Source: an uncultured Sutterellaceae bacterium (lineage in GTDB: Bacteria > Pseudomonadota > Gammaproteobacteria > Burkholderiales > Burkholderiaceae_F). Taken from it: a DNA stretch of 48,255 nucleotides. Where the stretch lies: NCBI GenBank assembly GCA_902797695.1, contig CADBTW010000070.1:1-48255 (forward strand). Direction: 5' to 3'. How positions within the stretch are numbered: the first letter of the stretch is position 1; every line of letters starts with the position of its first letter. Under the pieces are notes generated by a model. It was not told the DNA's origin, searched no databases, and saw nothing but the letters and a program-made list of their open reading frames with translations. Made by a program: the position numbers and the translations under genes. Shown here piece by piece: positions 8,926 through 15,986 of this stretch.

Positions 8926-9828
8926 ATGGACGTGAAGGGAAACGAAAAGGACACGGCTCCGACCGGGCAGGGCGGCAGGGGAGCTCTTTCGGCCGAAGCC
9001 CTGAAGGAGCTCACCGGAAGCGCTTTCTTCGGGAAGGCGTCCCCTGAAGGCTTCGCGGCCGCGTGGCCTGGTCCCGGGATCCGGCAGAAGGCGCTTGAAG
9101 CGGCGCGGAACGAAACCGCGGCCTCCCGCGAGCTTTCCGGGTTCAGGTCTGAAAAGACCGGGCGCACGGCGTTCCTCTGCGAGGCGTCGCCCGAAGGCAC
9201 GGGCGTCCTCGCGCTCGGAAGCGTCCGAGGGACCGAGTTCGAGCCGGACGAGGTGGTCCCCGTGCTTCCCGGGGCCGGCAAGGAATGCTTCGTCCGGGGC
9301 GTTCGCCTCCACGGTAACCGATCCGACGGGGACGCGTTCCTGCAGCCTGAAGGAAGCCCGAGGTCATTCTCCGTCGCGGTCCCCGGGCTCGACGCGTGCC
9401 GCGGGGAACTCGCCCGGTTCGGCCTGAAGCGGTTCTCGCTCGCTGCCACAGCGGCCCGGATCGTGAAGCTCGCCGGGAGTGGGGAAAAAGGCGCTCACTC
9501 CGGGGCTCCAGGGAAAGCGGAAGCGTTCGCGGCTCCCGCGGATCCCGAACTCCTCAGGAAGGCGACCGGGATCCTCCGGGACGACTCTTCCTTCTACGTT
9601 TTCCGGAGTCCCGTGAAGAAGATTGGAAACGTGGAGTTACTCGGTGCGCCGCTCATCCGGGCTGAAATCGTGATTTCGGGGAACCCGGGAGGGGAGAACG
9701 AGGTCACGGTTCCCCTTTACTTCGGAAGCCGCGCCTCGGGCGGCGCCCAAATCCGCGAGGGCGACCTCGTCGCCGGGGTCTTCTGGCTCTTCGGGTTCTT
9801 CGGCCCCGCGTTCCCGCTCGGGAACTGA
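8926..9828 (+). CDS. paralogue of the Sel1 protein's N-terminal domain
   Basis: This 300-residue protein of unknown function aligns over its whole length with residues ~1-305 of the preceding product but has no Sel1 repeats. Shared blocks, in order, are FFGK, EVVPVL/SLVPVF, DGDAFLQP/DGDVFLQP, FSVAVPGL/FSVAIPGL, RDDSSFYVFRS/GDDSSLYEFRS, VPLYF/IPLYI and REGDLVAGVFWLFG/REGDLIAGLFWLTG. The last block is the most conserved and hydrophobic. No known catalytic motif is visible. An AGGGA lies 6 nt before the ATG. A 7-bp hairpin (CCTGCAG-AAGC-CTGCAGG, 8883-8900) lies in the 78-bp gap. Side-by-side duplication with loss or gain of the repeat part is the likely history. Confidence 0.75.
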   Translation: MDVKGNEKDTAPTGQGGRGALSAEALKELTGSAFFGKASPEGFAAAWPGPGIRQKALEAARNETAASRELSGFRSEKTGRTAFLCEASPEGTGVLALGSVRGTEFEPDEVVPVLPGAGKECFVRGVRLHGNRSDGDAFLQPEGSPRSFSVAVPGLDACRGELARFGLKRFSLAATAARIVKLAGSGEKGAHSGAPGKAEAFAAPADPELLRKATGILRDDSSFYVFRSPVKKIGNVELLGAPLIRAEIVISGNPGGENEVTVPLYFGSRASGGAQIREGDLVAGVFWLFGFFGPAFPLGN

Positions 9829-9860
9829 TCCAGCGGCTTTTCCGGGGGCAAGGAAACGCA

Positions 9861-10550
9861 ATGGACCATGTCTACACCAGCACGCCCTGGGTTGTGCCGC
9901 CGGACGATCCCCTTCTCTGCGATCTGTTCCGTGAAAATGGGCGGCTCGTCCGGTTTCAGAGCCGCAGGGTCGTGAACTTCGGCGAGGAGCCGACGGCGTA
10001 CCTCGTTTCGAAGGGCCTCGTCGGAACATTCGCGGGAGGCACGGGGAATTTCGAGCGGCTCATCGTCTTCTTTCCGGCTGGAACCACGGTGGGAGCGGAG
10101 AAATCTCTCAAAGGAAGCTACGCGATCAAGCCCCTCATCGCGAGGACGCTTCTTCCAACCGAGGTCCTCGCGCTGGACGCCCCGCTCTTCAAGCGGGAGC
10201 TCGAGGAGAACCCGGCGCTTGCGATCGCCGCCTTCCGAAGCTTCCTCAGGCACGACGACGCGAAGATCGAGGGCCTTCTCATGAACGCGACGCTCCGGGT
10301 CCAGGAGCGGCTCGCGCTCGTCATCAAGATGCTCTTCCTCGCGCTCGGGCTCGAGCTGAACCGCTTTCCGAAGCGCCTTCCGAAGTCAGTCACGGTGACG
10401 GAGCTCGCGCGCTTCACGTATTCGGACCGTTCGGTCGTGAGCCGGACTCTTGCGGGCTGGGCGGACAAAGGGCTGGTTTCGGAGAAGAACGGCGCCTGGC
10501 TCTTCGATTCGCGGATCCTCGAGGTTCTCGGCGAGAATCCCGAAGGCTAG
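9861..10550 (+). CDS. Crp/Fnr-family transcriptional regulator
   Basis: This 229-residue protein is shaped like Crp: a beta-rich effector-binding domain (about 25-115, with the segment FPAGTTVGAEKSL), a dimer helix (about 118-160) and a winged helix-turn-helix (about 170-222, TVTELARFTYSDRSVVSRTL). The cysteines that hold an iron-sulfur cluster in Fnr are missing, and the standard cAMP-contact motif of Crp is not clear, so the effector is unknown. It starts 32 bp after the paralogue gene and is the last gene before the terminator at 10590-10624, so it probably belongs to the Sel1 transcript and may control it. Confidence 0.82.
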   Translation: MDHVYTSTPWVVPPDDPLLCDLFRENGRLVRFQSRRVVNFGEEPTAYLVSKGLVGTFAGGTGNFERLIVFFPAGTTVGAEKSLKGSYAIKPLIARTLLPTEVLALDAPLFKRELEENPALAIAAFRSFLRHDDAKIEGLLMNATLRVQERLALVIKMLFLALGLELNRFPKRLPKSVTVTELARFTYSDRSVVSRTLAGWADKGLVSEKNGAWLFDSRILEVLGENPEG

Positions 10551-10589
10551 CGGAACGCTGCCGGGAGCCGCGGGCAAGGCGGCAAAGAA

Positions 10590-10624
10590 AAAGCAGGCTT
10601 CGGGGAATTCCCGCGGCCTGCTTT
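10590..10624. terminator. bidirectional intrinsic terminator
   Basis: A 9-bp stem (AAAGCAGGC with GCCTGCTTT) has a 17-nt loop that itself holds GGGAATTCCC. Minus-strand transcripts leave into TTTTTCTTT, and plus-strand transcripts leave through TTT. It sits between the convergent crp-type gene (ends 10550) and dcuC (ends 10674) and fits both. Confidence 0.8.
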
Positions 10625-10673
10625 GGAGGGAAACCGGGAAGGGAAGCGTCCCTTCCGCGGCTTTCCCGGATTA

Positions 10674-11993
10674 TCAGAAAGCGAACATCGCGACCGTGAC
10701 GACGACGAGCGCGAAGACGCAGGGGAGGGCGGTCCGCTTCACGACCTGCATCGGGTTGACGCCCGCGATCCCGGCGAGAATGATGAGGCCGCCGGCGACA
10801 GGCGACATCGTGCGGCCGATGCCGGCAGCCATCTGGGCGACGGCGCCGAGCTGCACGATCGTCATCCCGAAGTCGGCGGCGTGCGGGGTGATCGCTTCGT
10901 TGAAGGCGAGCGCCGCGGCGTTCCCGGAACCGGAGACGACCGCCATGAGGAACGGGCCGATCGCGGCCGAGATCATCGCGACCGACTGCGAGCCCTTCAT
11001 CGCGTCGATGAGGGCGCCGGTGAGGCCGATCGACTTCATGCCGGCCGCGAAGAGCGCGGCGGCCGCGATCAGGATTACGACGTTGTTGAAGCCGTCGCCC
11101 GCGCCCTTGCAGAAGCGCTTCGTGGTTTCACCCACGTCCTGCTTGTGGACGAGGCCGACGATCATGCCGAGCACCGTGCCGATCAGCATGCAGACCGGAA
11201 CCGTGAAGGTCTTCGTGGGGAGCCACCCAACCTGCTTCGACGCGATCACGAGGAGGAAGAGCGGGACGACCGGGATAATCGCCATGATCGGGTTGATCCT
11301 GAAGGATTCCTCCTTCGCCTTCGCGGCCGGGTCTTCCTTCACGGTGCCGACGCCTTCCTTCAGGAAGAAGCAGAGGACCGCGAGCACGATCGCGGCGACC
11401 ACGGCGCCGGAGGCGGCCGGAAGCGCTTCCTGCATGATCACGACCATCGCGTCAGGAGCGGAGATCTCGCCCGCCTTGTAGGCGATCGACGCGATCTGCG
11501 GGTTGAACATCAGTCCCGGGCTGATGACGGAGCCCCAGGTTCCGAGAAAGACCGCGGCGGCCGCCATGATCGGCTGGACACGGAGCGCGATGAGGGCCGG
11601 GATGAGCAGCACGCCGACCGCGGCGGCGACGCCGGCTGCGGACGGAAGCACGATGTTGAGGAGCCAGGTGATGATCACGGCGCCCGGGATCACGATCGCC
11701 GGGACGTGGGTGAGGGGACGGACGAGCGCGTTCACGAGGTGGTCAGAGCACTTCGTGTAGGTCATCACGGCGCCGAACCCCATCACGGTGACGATCGTCG
11801 GGACGAGGCCGCCGTTCACGAGCTGCTTCACGAAGGCGTTCACCGCGGCCCCGACCGTGGTGGGCGAACCGAGGACGACCTGCCCGAGGAGCGCCATGAC
11901 GACGCCGGCGAGCGAGAGCACGAGGCGGGCCTCGTAGTTCTTGTAAATCAGCCAGAAGGTTAAGAGGACAATTGCCAATCCGATCCAGATCAT
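10674..11993 (-). CDS. dcuC: anaerobic C4-dicarboxylate carrier, DcuC family
   Basis: This 439-residue inner-membrane protein has about 12 hydrophobic segments. DcuC-family features include GFGAVMTYTKCSDHLV near residue 72, ITWLLNIVLPSAAGVAAAVG, LGTWGSVISPGLMFNP and the C-terminal GIGRTMSPVAGGLIILAGI. Family members exchange or export succinate and take up fumarate, malate or aspartate during anaerobic growth. The gene is 40 bp downstream of an argininosuccinate-lyase-like gene on the same strand, and such lyases release fumarate, so the two likely form one pathway. An AGGA lies 7 nt before the start. Transcription ends at the 10590-10624 terminator. Confidence 0.87.
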   Translation of the reverse strand: MIWIGLAIVLLTFWLIYKNYEARLVLSLAGVVMALLGQVVLGSPTTVGAAVNAFVKQLVNGGLVPTIVTVMGFGAVMTYTKCSDHLVNALVRPLTHVPAIVIPGAVIITWLLNIVLPSAAGVAAAVGVLLIPALIALRVQPIMAAAAVFLGTWGSVISPGLMFNPQIASIAYKAGEISAPDAMVVIMQEALPAASGAVVAAIVLAVLCFFLKEGVGTVKEDPAAKAKEESFRINPIMAIIPVVPLFLLVIASKQVGWLPTKTFTVPVCMLIGTVLGMIVGLVHKQDVGETTKRFCKGAGDGFNNVVILIAAAALFAAGMKSIGLTGALIDAMKGSQSVAMISAAIGPFLMAVVSGSGNAAALAFNEAITPHAADFGMTIVQLGAVAQMAAGIGRTMSPVAGGLIILAGIAGVNPMQVVKRTALPCVFALVVVTVAMFAF

Positions 11994-12033
11994 GGCGGTT
12001 CCTATTTCGTTGGTTGGAAAATTCTTTTTTCAG

Positions 12034-13518
12034 TTACTTGAGCAGCGCTTCGAACCTGCGGTCGAGCTCCGAGGACGCCCGGGCGAGCTTCGAGCGGGCT
12101 TCCTTCACCCACGCGCGGTCGGCGTCCAGCGCCTTCCGGGTCTTCTCGAGGCCCTTCGCCGTGGATTCGGGAGCGGGGGATCCCACCCCGACCCGGGTCC
12201 GGACGACGTATTCGGGCGAGAGGTACTTCCGGAAGTCCGCTTCCGTCATCGGGAGCTCCTCAGGCTTCCCGAGAAGCTTCCCGGTCACCTCGCGGAAGCA
12301 CTCCTTCGCCTTTTCAAACGGGAAGTTCTTCGGGATCCAGCCCTCCCGCCGCGCGACAGTGACGACGGCGGACGCGAAGTTGTGGCCGACCCGGAAGGGG
12401 AGCCCGAAGTGCATCTGGAGCCCTTCGGCGAGCGCCATCGTGCAGGTCCAGTCGTTCTCGAGCTCTTCGAGCGCCCGCTCCTTATTGACCCGGAGCATCG
12501 TGAACGCCCACTCGGTGAGGGCGAGGAGGTGCACGGCCTTCACGAAAACGGCCGAATTGTCCTCGGACACGGACTCCTTGTTGTCGTACATCCCGAGCGG
12601 AAGGTTGTGGGCCCGGGTGTAGCAGGTCTCCATCGCGCCGATCACGTCCCCCGCCTTCGCGCGGGCCTTGTTGATCACGCCCGGGTTCCGCTTCTGCGGC
12701 ATCGCGGAGGAGGAGTAGGTGGACGAGGTGTCGAGGAGGAGCCAGGGCCTCGTCTGCGCGTACTGCTGCGCGACGTCTGAGAGGAGGGTCGAAATGCGGA
12801 CCGCGACGTTCGAGGCGATCCCGGCAGCTTCAAGCGGCACGTCGAAGAGGCTCACCTGGGACGAGTCGAGCGAATTCTCGATCGGGCCGTCGAACCCTAG
12901 GAGCTCCGCGAGCTCGGGCCGTGAAAGAGGCCACGCGGAATTCGCGAGCACGGCGGACCCGAGCGAAGAACGGTTCACGCGGGCGTACGCCTCGCGCAGC
13001 CGGTCGAAGTCGCGCCCGAAGGACTCGAGGTACGCCCAGAGATAGAACCCGAGCGTCACCGGCATCGCCTGGACGCCGTTCGTGTAGGCGGGGATCCAGG
13101 TCTCGGTGTGCTGCCCGGCGATTTCGAGGAGCTTCGCGCGGAAGCTGTTCAGGGCGTCCGCGAAGTCGAGGACCGAAGTGCGGAGCCTCGCCTGGTTAAG
13201 CGTCGCGTAGATGTCCTGGCGGCTCCTCCCCGTGTGGATCAGGGTCGCTTCCTGCCCGCAGCGGCTGATCAGCATCTTCTCGAGCGGCATGATGTCCGTC
13301 ACCGGTTCGGCGCCGGGCTTCGCCTGCTCTCCTTCCGCCCACTTCTGGGCCTCGGCGATCGTTCTCGCCGAGTCGCGGTCGAGAATCCCCTGGTCCACGA
13401 GCATCACGAGCGACGCCCGGTTGATCCTGTTCTGCCAGAACCCCCAGGTCTCCTTCTCCGCTTCGTCCGAGGTCGAGCGCGGGATGTCGCGTCCCCAGGG
13501 AATGGTGTTCACTTTCAT
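12034..13518 (-). CDS. argininosuccinate lyase-like enzyme (ASL/fumarase superfamily)
   Basis: This 494-residue enzyme should split an N-substituted aspartate into fumarate and an amine. It has the superfamily serine loop SSSAMPQKRNPG (269-280) and the ASL-type HTGRSRQD (95-102). Two places differ from ordinary ArgH: the YTH-L-Q motif reads AYTNGVQAMP, so the usual active-site His is N147, and the SDRDF-type segment after ENSLD (214-218) is replaced. Together with the longer length (ArgH is about 460) and its pairing with dcuC rather than argG, this suggests a relative such as an EDDS-lyase-type or other aminodicarboxylate lyase. No arginine genes are nearby. It is divergent from a LysR gene, its probable regulator. 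Confidence 0.8.
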   Translation of the reverse strand: MKVNTIPWGRDIPRSTSDEAEKETWGFWQNRINRASLVMLVDQGILDRDSARTIAEAQKWAEGEQAKPGAEPVTDIMPLEKMLISRCGQEATLIHTGRSRQDIYATLNQARLRTSVLDFADALNSFRAKLLEIAGQHTETWIPAYTNGVQAMPVTLGFYLWAYLESFGRDFDRLREAYARVNRSSLGSAVLANSAWPLSRPELAELLGFDGPIENSLDSSQVSLFDVPLEAAGIASNVAVRISTLLSDVAQQYAQTRPWLLLDTSSTYSSSAMPQKRNPGVINKARAKAGDVIGAMETCYTRAHNLPLGMYDNKESVSEDNSAVFVKAVHLLALTEWAFTMLRVNKERALEELENDWTCTMALAEGLQMHFGLPFRVGHNFASAVVTVARREGWIPKNFPFEKAKECFREVTGKLLGKPEELPMTEADFRKYLSPEYVVRTRVGVGSPAPESTAKGLEKTRKALDADRAWVKEARSKLARASSELDRRFEALLK

Positions 13519-13589
13519 ATAGGGCTACCTCTTTAGGGCTAATCTCTTAAGATGCTGGCGCTAGTCTATTCGCATTACATAGAATCAGG

Positions 13590-13605
13590 GTGACGATTTC
13601 GTCAC
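13590..13605. promoter_or_regulatory. 7-2-7 inverted repeat, candidate LysR operator
   Basis: GTGACGA (13590-13596) and TCGTCAC (13599-13605) are perfect inverted arms with a 2-nt spacer. The site lies in the 281-bp region between the divergent lyase (start 13518) and lysR (start 13800) genes, about 70 bp before the lyase start, the usual place for a LysR-type binding site. A compact dyad of this kind suits a dimeric regulator better than an RNA hairpin. Confidence 0.5.
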
Positions 13606-13799
13606 GGTAAACCATGCGTTTGCACGAACCATGCCAGGCGGAATTCCTGACTGCAAGACAGTTTTCGATTGCTTTTTAACGGGAAAATTTTCTTTCCCCA
13701 AATGCGATGGCCCTGTGACCAATTCCGCACGGAAAAAGGCTCCCGGCAAGTGAAAAGGAACCAGGGAGAAAGTCTGCGGCGGCGCATGAGGAGAAAAAA

Positions 13800-14759
13800 G
13801 TGAAGGGCACGGAAGAACTGATGGACCTCGCACTCTGGGAGCTCGCGGTCGAGGTGATCGACGGCCGCTCGATCACGCAGGCGGCGCATGTCCGGGGGAT
13901 CGACCGCGCACAGCTTTCGCGGAAGCTCTCGGCTTTTGAAAAGACGCTCGGCTGGAAGCTCTTCGAGCGGCAGGGCCGGACGCTCCGGCCGACGAAGCGG
14001 GCGCTCGAAGCCGCGGACCGCGTGCGGCCCGTCCTCGGGCTCATGCGGGAAGCGCTGAAGGGGCTGAGCGAAGGGGACGCGCTCGAGGAAGGCGTGATCC
14101 GGTTCGGCGCGATGCCGGGCTTCATGCAGACGCAGGTCGTCCCGATGCTGGTCGACTTCCAGAAGAGCTACCCGCGGATCACGTTCGACGTGATGACGGA
14201 CGAGGATCCGAAGCGGCTCTTCGACGGCCGCTCCGACCTCGTCCTCTACTACGGCCCCGTCCACAATCCGCTCTTCGAAGAGCATCTCGTCACCCGTTCC
14301 GCCTTCATTCCCTGCGCCGCGCCCTCCTACCTGAAGGAGAAGGGGCAGTGGCTTCTCGAGCCCCCGGACCTCTGCCGGCACTCGGGGATCCTCTTCACGG
14401 GGCGAGTCCGCATGCATTCGGAGTTCCTCGTCCGCGGGACGGAAGAGGCCCGGTACCGGTTCAAGTCGGTGCTCCGCTTCGACAGCATCCTCGCCGCGAA
14501 GGAAGCGGCGGTGTCGGGCGCCGGGATCGCGCTCGACATACCTCTCCACCACTGCTTCAGGGACATCCTCGAAGGTCGGCTCGTCCCGGTGCTTTCCGGC
14601 TGGCACGTCCCGAATCTCAACAACTGCATCGCGGCCGCGAACACGGCGGCGCGCCTCCGGCGGGTCCAGCTCTTCATCCGGTGGTACATTGGCCGGCGCC
14701 GCGAGATCGAGGAGGGCCAGAAGAAGGTGCTCTTCGAAAAGTTCGGCCTCGCGTACTAG
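13800..14759 (+). CDS. LysR-family transcriptional regulator (divergent from lyase-dcuC)
   Basis: This 319-residue protein has an N-terminal winged helix-turn-helix (about 10-68, SITQAAHVRGIDRAQLSRKL, then FERQGRTLRPT) followed by a periplasmic-binding-like effector domain (about 95-300). It begins with GTG behind AGGAG (13789-13793). LysR genes commonly control the gene transcribed away from them, here the lyase-dcuC pair, and the 13590-13605 dyad fits. The downstream EamA gene begins 12 bp after the stop with its own ribosome site, so the regulator and exporter form an operon. Effector: possibly the lyase substrate or fumarate (inference). Confidence 0.88.
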   Translation: MKGTEELMDLALWELAVEVIDGRSITQAAHVRGIDRAQLSRKLSAFEKTLGWKLFERQGRTLRPTKRALEAADRVRPVLGLMREALKGLSEGDALEEGVIRFGAMPGFMQTQVVPMLVDFQKSYPRITFDVMTDEDPKRLFDGRSDLVLYYGPVHNPLFEEHLVTRSAFIPCAAPSYLKEKGQWLLEPPDLCRHSGILFTGRVRMHSEFLVRGTEEARYRFKSVLRFDSILAAKEAAVSGAGIALDIPLHHCFRDILEGRLVPVLSGWHVPNLNNCIAAANTAARLRRVQLFIRWYIGRRREIEEGQKKVLFEKFGLAY

Positions 14760-14771
14760 AGGAGAGGAAAA

Positions 14772-15671
14772 GTGAATACCGCAGGAAGGACGCTCGCAGG
14801 GGTCGCTCTCGCGTCGTTTGCCGGGATGTGCTTCGGCGCGATGGGGGTCGCGGCGCAGCTCCTCTTCCGCTACTACCGGTTCACGCCAGGGGACCTCGTT
14901 TCGATCCGCCTCGTCGGCGCGGGGGTGATCCTCCTCCTCGCCTGCTGGATCTTCACGCGCGAAAACCTCGTCGCCCCCTTTCTTCACAGCGCGAGGAACA
15001 TCCGGGACGTGCTCCTCGTGGGGGCGGGCTTCTACCTGATCCAGCTCACGTTTTTCCTTTCGATCGACGCCGGGAACGCCGCGATCGCGTCCCTCATGGT
15101 GGGGTTCGTGCCGCTCTTCGTGATCCTCTGGCTCGCGGTGAGCGCGAGGCGCCGCGTGAAGGCGACAGAGCTCCTCTGCCTCGCGCTCGCGACGGCAGGG
15201 GTCGCGCTCCTCGTGACGAAGGGCGACTTCCGGTCGCTCGACTTCTCCTTCCTCGGCACTTTCTGGGGAATCGTCTCGGCGGGGTTCGGCGCCTTCTGCA
15301 CTCTGATGCCGCGCGGGCTCATCTCCCGGGTCGGCGTCGGCCGCGCGGTCGGCTGGGGAATGGTGGTCGGGGGGCTGATCGGCTCGATCGTCCGGCCGCC
15401 CTTCGGGATGGATGTCGACTGGTCCGCAGGCTCGGTCGCCCTCTACGCCTTCATCGTGATCTTCGGAACGGTGCTCGCCTTCGGCTGCTACTTGAAGAGC
15501 ACGGAGCTCGTTCCCGCTTCCGTCACGAGCCTCCTCTCCTGCTTCGAGCCGCTCACCTCCGTCGTCCTCACGGTGATTCTCTTCTCGGTGCCCGTGAACG
15601 GGTGGGAGATGATGGGGGCTGTCTGCGTCCTCGCGAACATGGTGATCCTGTCCCTTGAAAAAGAGAGGTAA
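14772..15671 (+). CDS. EamA/DMT-family permease
   Basis: This 299-residue protein has about ten hydrophobic segments in two EamA repeats (about 8-140 and 150-295). It shows the typical start GVALASFAGMCFGAMGVAAQ and a second-repeat end with TELVPASVTSLLSCFEPLTSV. Such proteins usually export amino acids or other metabolites. It starts with GTG after GGAGAGG, 12 bp behind the lysR gene. In this cluster (lyase, DcuC, LysR) it could export the amine product or a related amino compound. That role is inference, because EamA sequence alone does not reveal the substrate. Confidence 0.83.
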   Translation: MNTAGRTLAGVALASFAGMCFGAMGVAAQLLFRYYRFTPGDLVSIRLVGAGVILLLACWIFTRENLVAPFLHSARNIRDVLLVGAGFYLIQLTFFLSIDAGNAAIASLMVGFVPLFVILWLAVSARRRVKATELLCLALATAGVALLVTKGDFRSLDFSFLGTFWGIVSAGFGAFCTLMPRGLISRVGVGRAVGWGMVVGGLIGSIVRPPFGMDVDWSAGSVALYAFIVIFGTVLAFGCYLKSTELVPASVTSLLSCFEPLTSVVLTVILFSVPVNGWEMMGAVCVLANMVILSLEKER

Positions 15672-15736
15672 TGCTCTGGCCATGGCGGCAGACGGCACTC
15701 TTTCTGCGATCCCAAGGAGAAGGAATGGAGCGTGAT

Positions 15737-15775
15737 TGATCCTGTTCCTTTCGGCGCCAGGGATCAGAAGTTTTT
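15737..15775 (+). terminator. probable intrinsic terminator after the EamA gene
   Basis: TGATCCTG (15737-15744) pairs with CAGGGATCA (15758-15766) with one bulged G. Four bases later comes TTTTT (15771-15775). It lies 66 bp after the EamA stop and would end the lysR-eamA transcript. Confidence 0.5.
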
Positions 15776-15905
15776 CCTGCCTTCGGCTGAGATATGCTTG
15801 TGCTTTCGGAAGCGCCTACATGAAGAGCTTTCTCCTTGTGGCGAACTGGCGTCATGAGGGAAATCGCTCTCCGTTTGATTACTGGCTTGCGGCCTGATTA
15901 GGAAG

Positions 15906-15986
15906 ATGTCGAAATCTAGAGCAAACGCTGCAAATACGGGTTTACCCCCCCCCACCAATCCAATGAGCCTGAACGCTCGTGCTTGA
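15906..15986 (+). other. short upstream frame crossing the poly-C tract
   Basis: An ATG at 15906 opens a 26-codon frame that reads through the nine-C run and stops at TGA 15984-15986, overlapping the TTG (15983) of the next gene as TTGA. With one more C (10) or two fewer (7), this frame joins the transferase frame without a stop and gives it an ATG-started N-terminal tail of about 26 residues. An AGGAAG lies directly before the ATG, closer than ideal. It is either the true first exon-like part of a phase-variable gene or a leader peptide. Confidence 0.4.
15945..15953. repeat. (C)9 homopolymer tract, possible contingency tract
   Basis: Nine consecutive cytosines, the longest single-base run I see in the window, lie 30 bp before the annotated start of the phosphoglycerol-transferase-like gene. 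Runs of this kind slip in replication. Here each change in number switches the reading frame linking ATG 15906 to the membrane-enzyme frame. Confidence 0.7.

Noticed and set aside
6499-9312. 937-codon minus-strand frame opposite the Sel1 gene
   Set aside because: Low-complexity Arg/Pro/Glu product, no ribosome site; the plus strand has real Sel1 repeats and a paralogue.
13602-15698. 698-codon minus-strand frame across lysR and eamA
   Set aside because: Mirror frame of two recognisable genes; product is charged low-complexity sequence.
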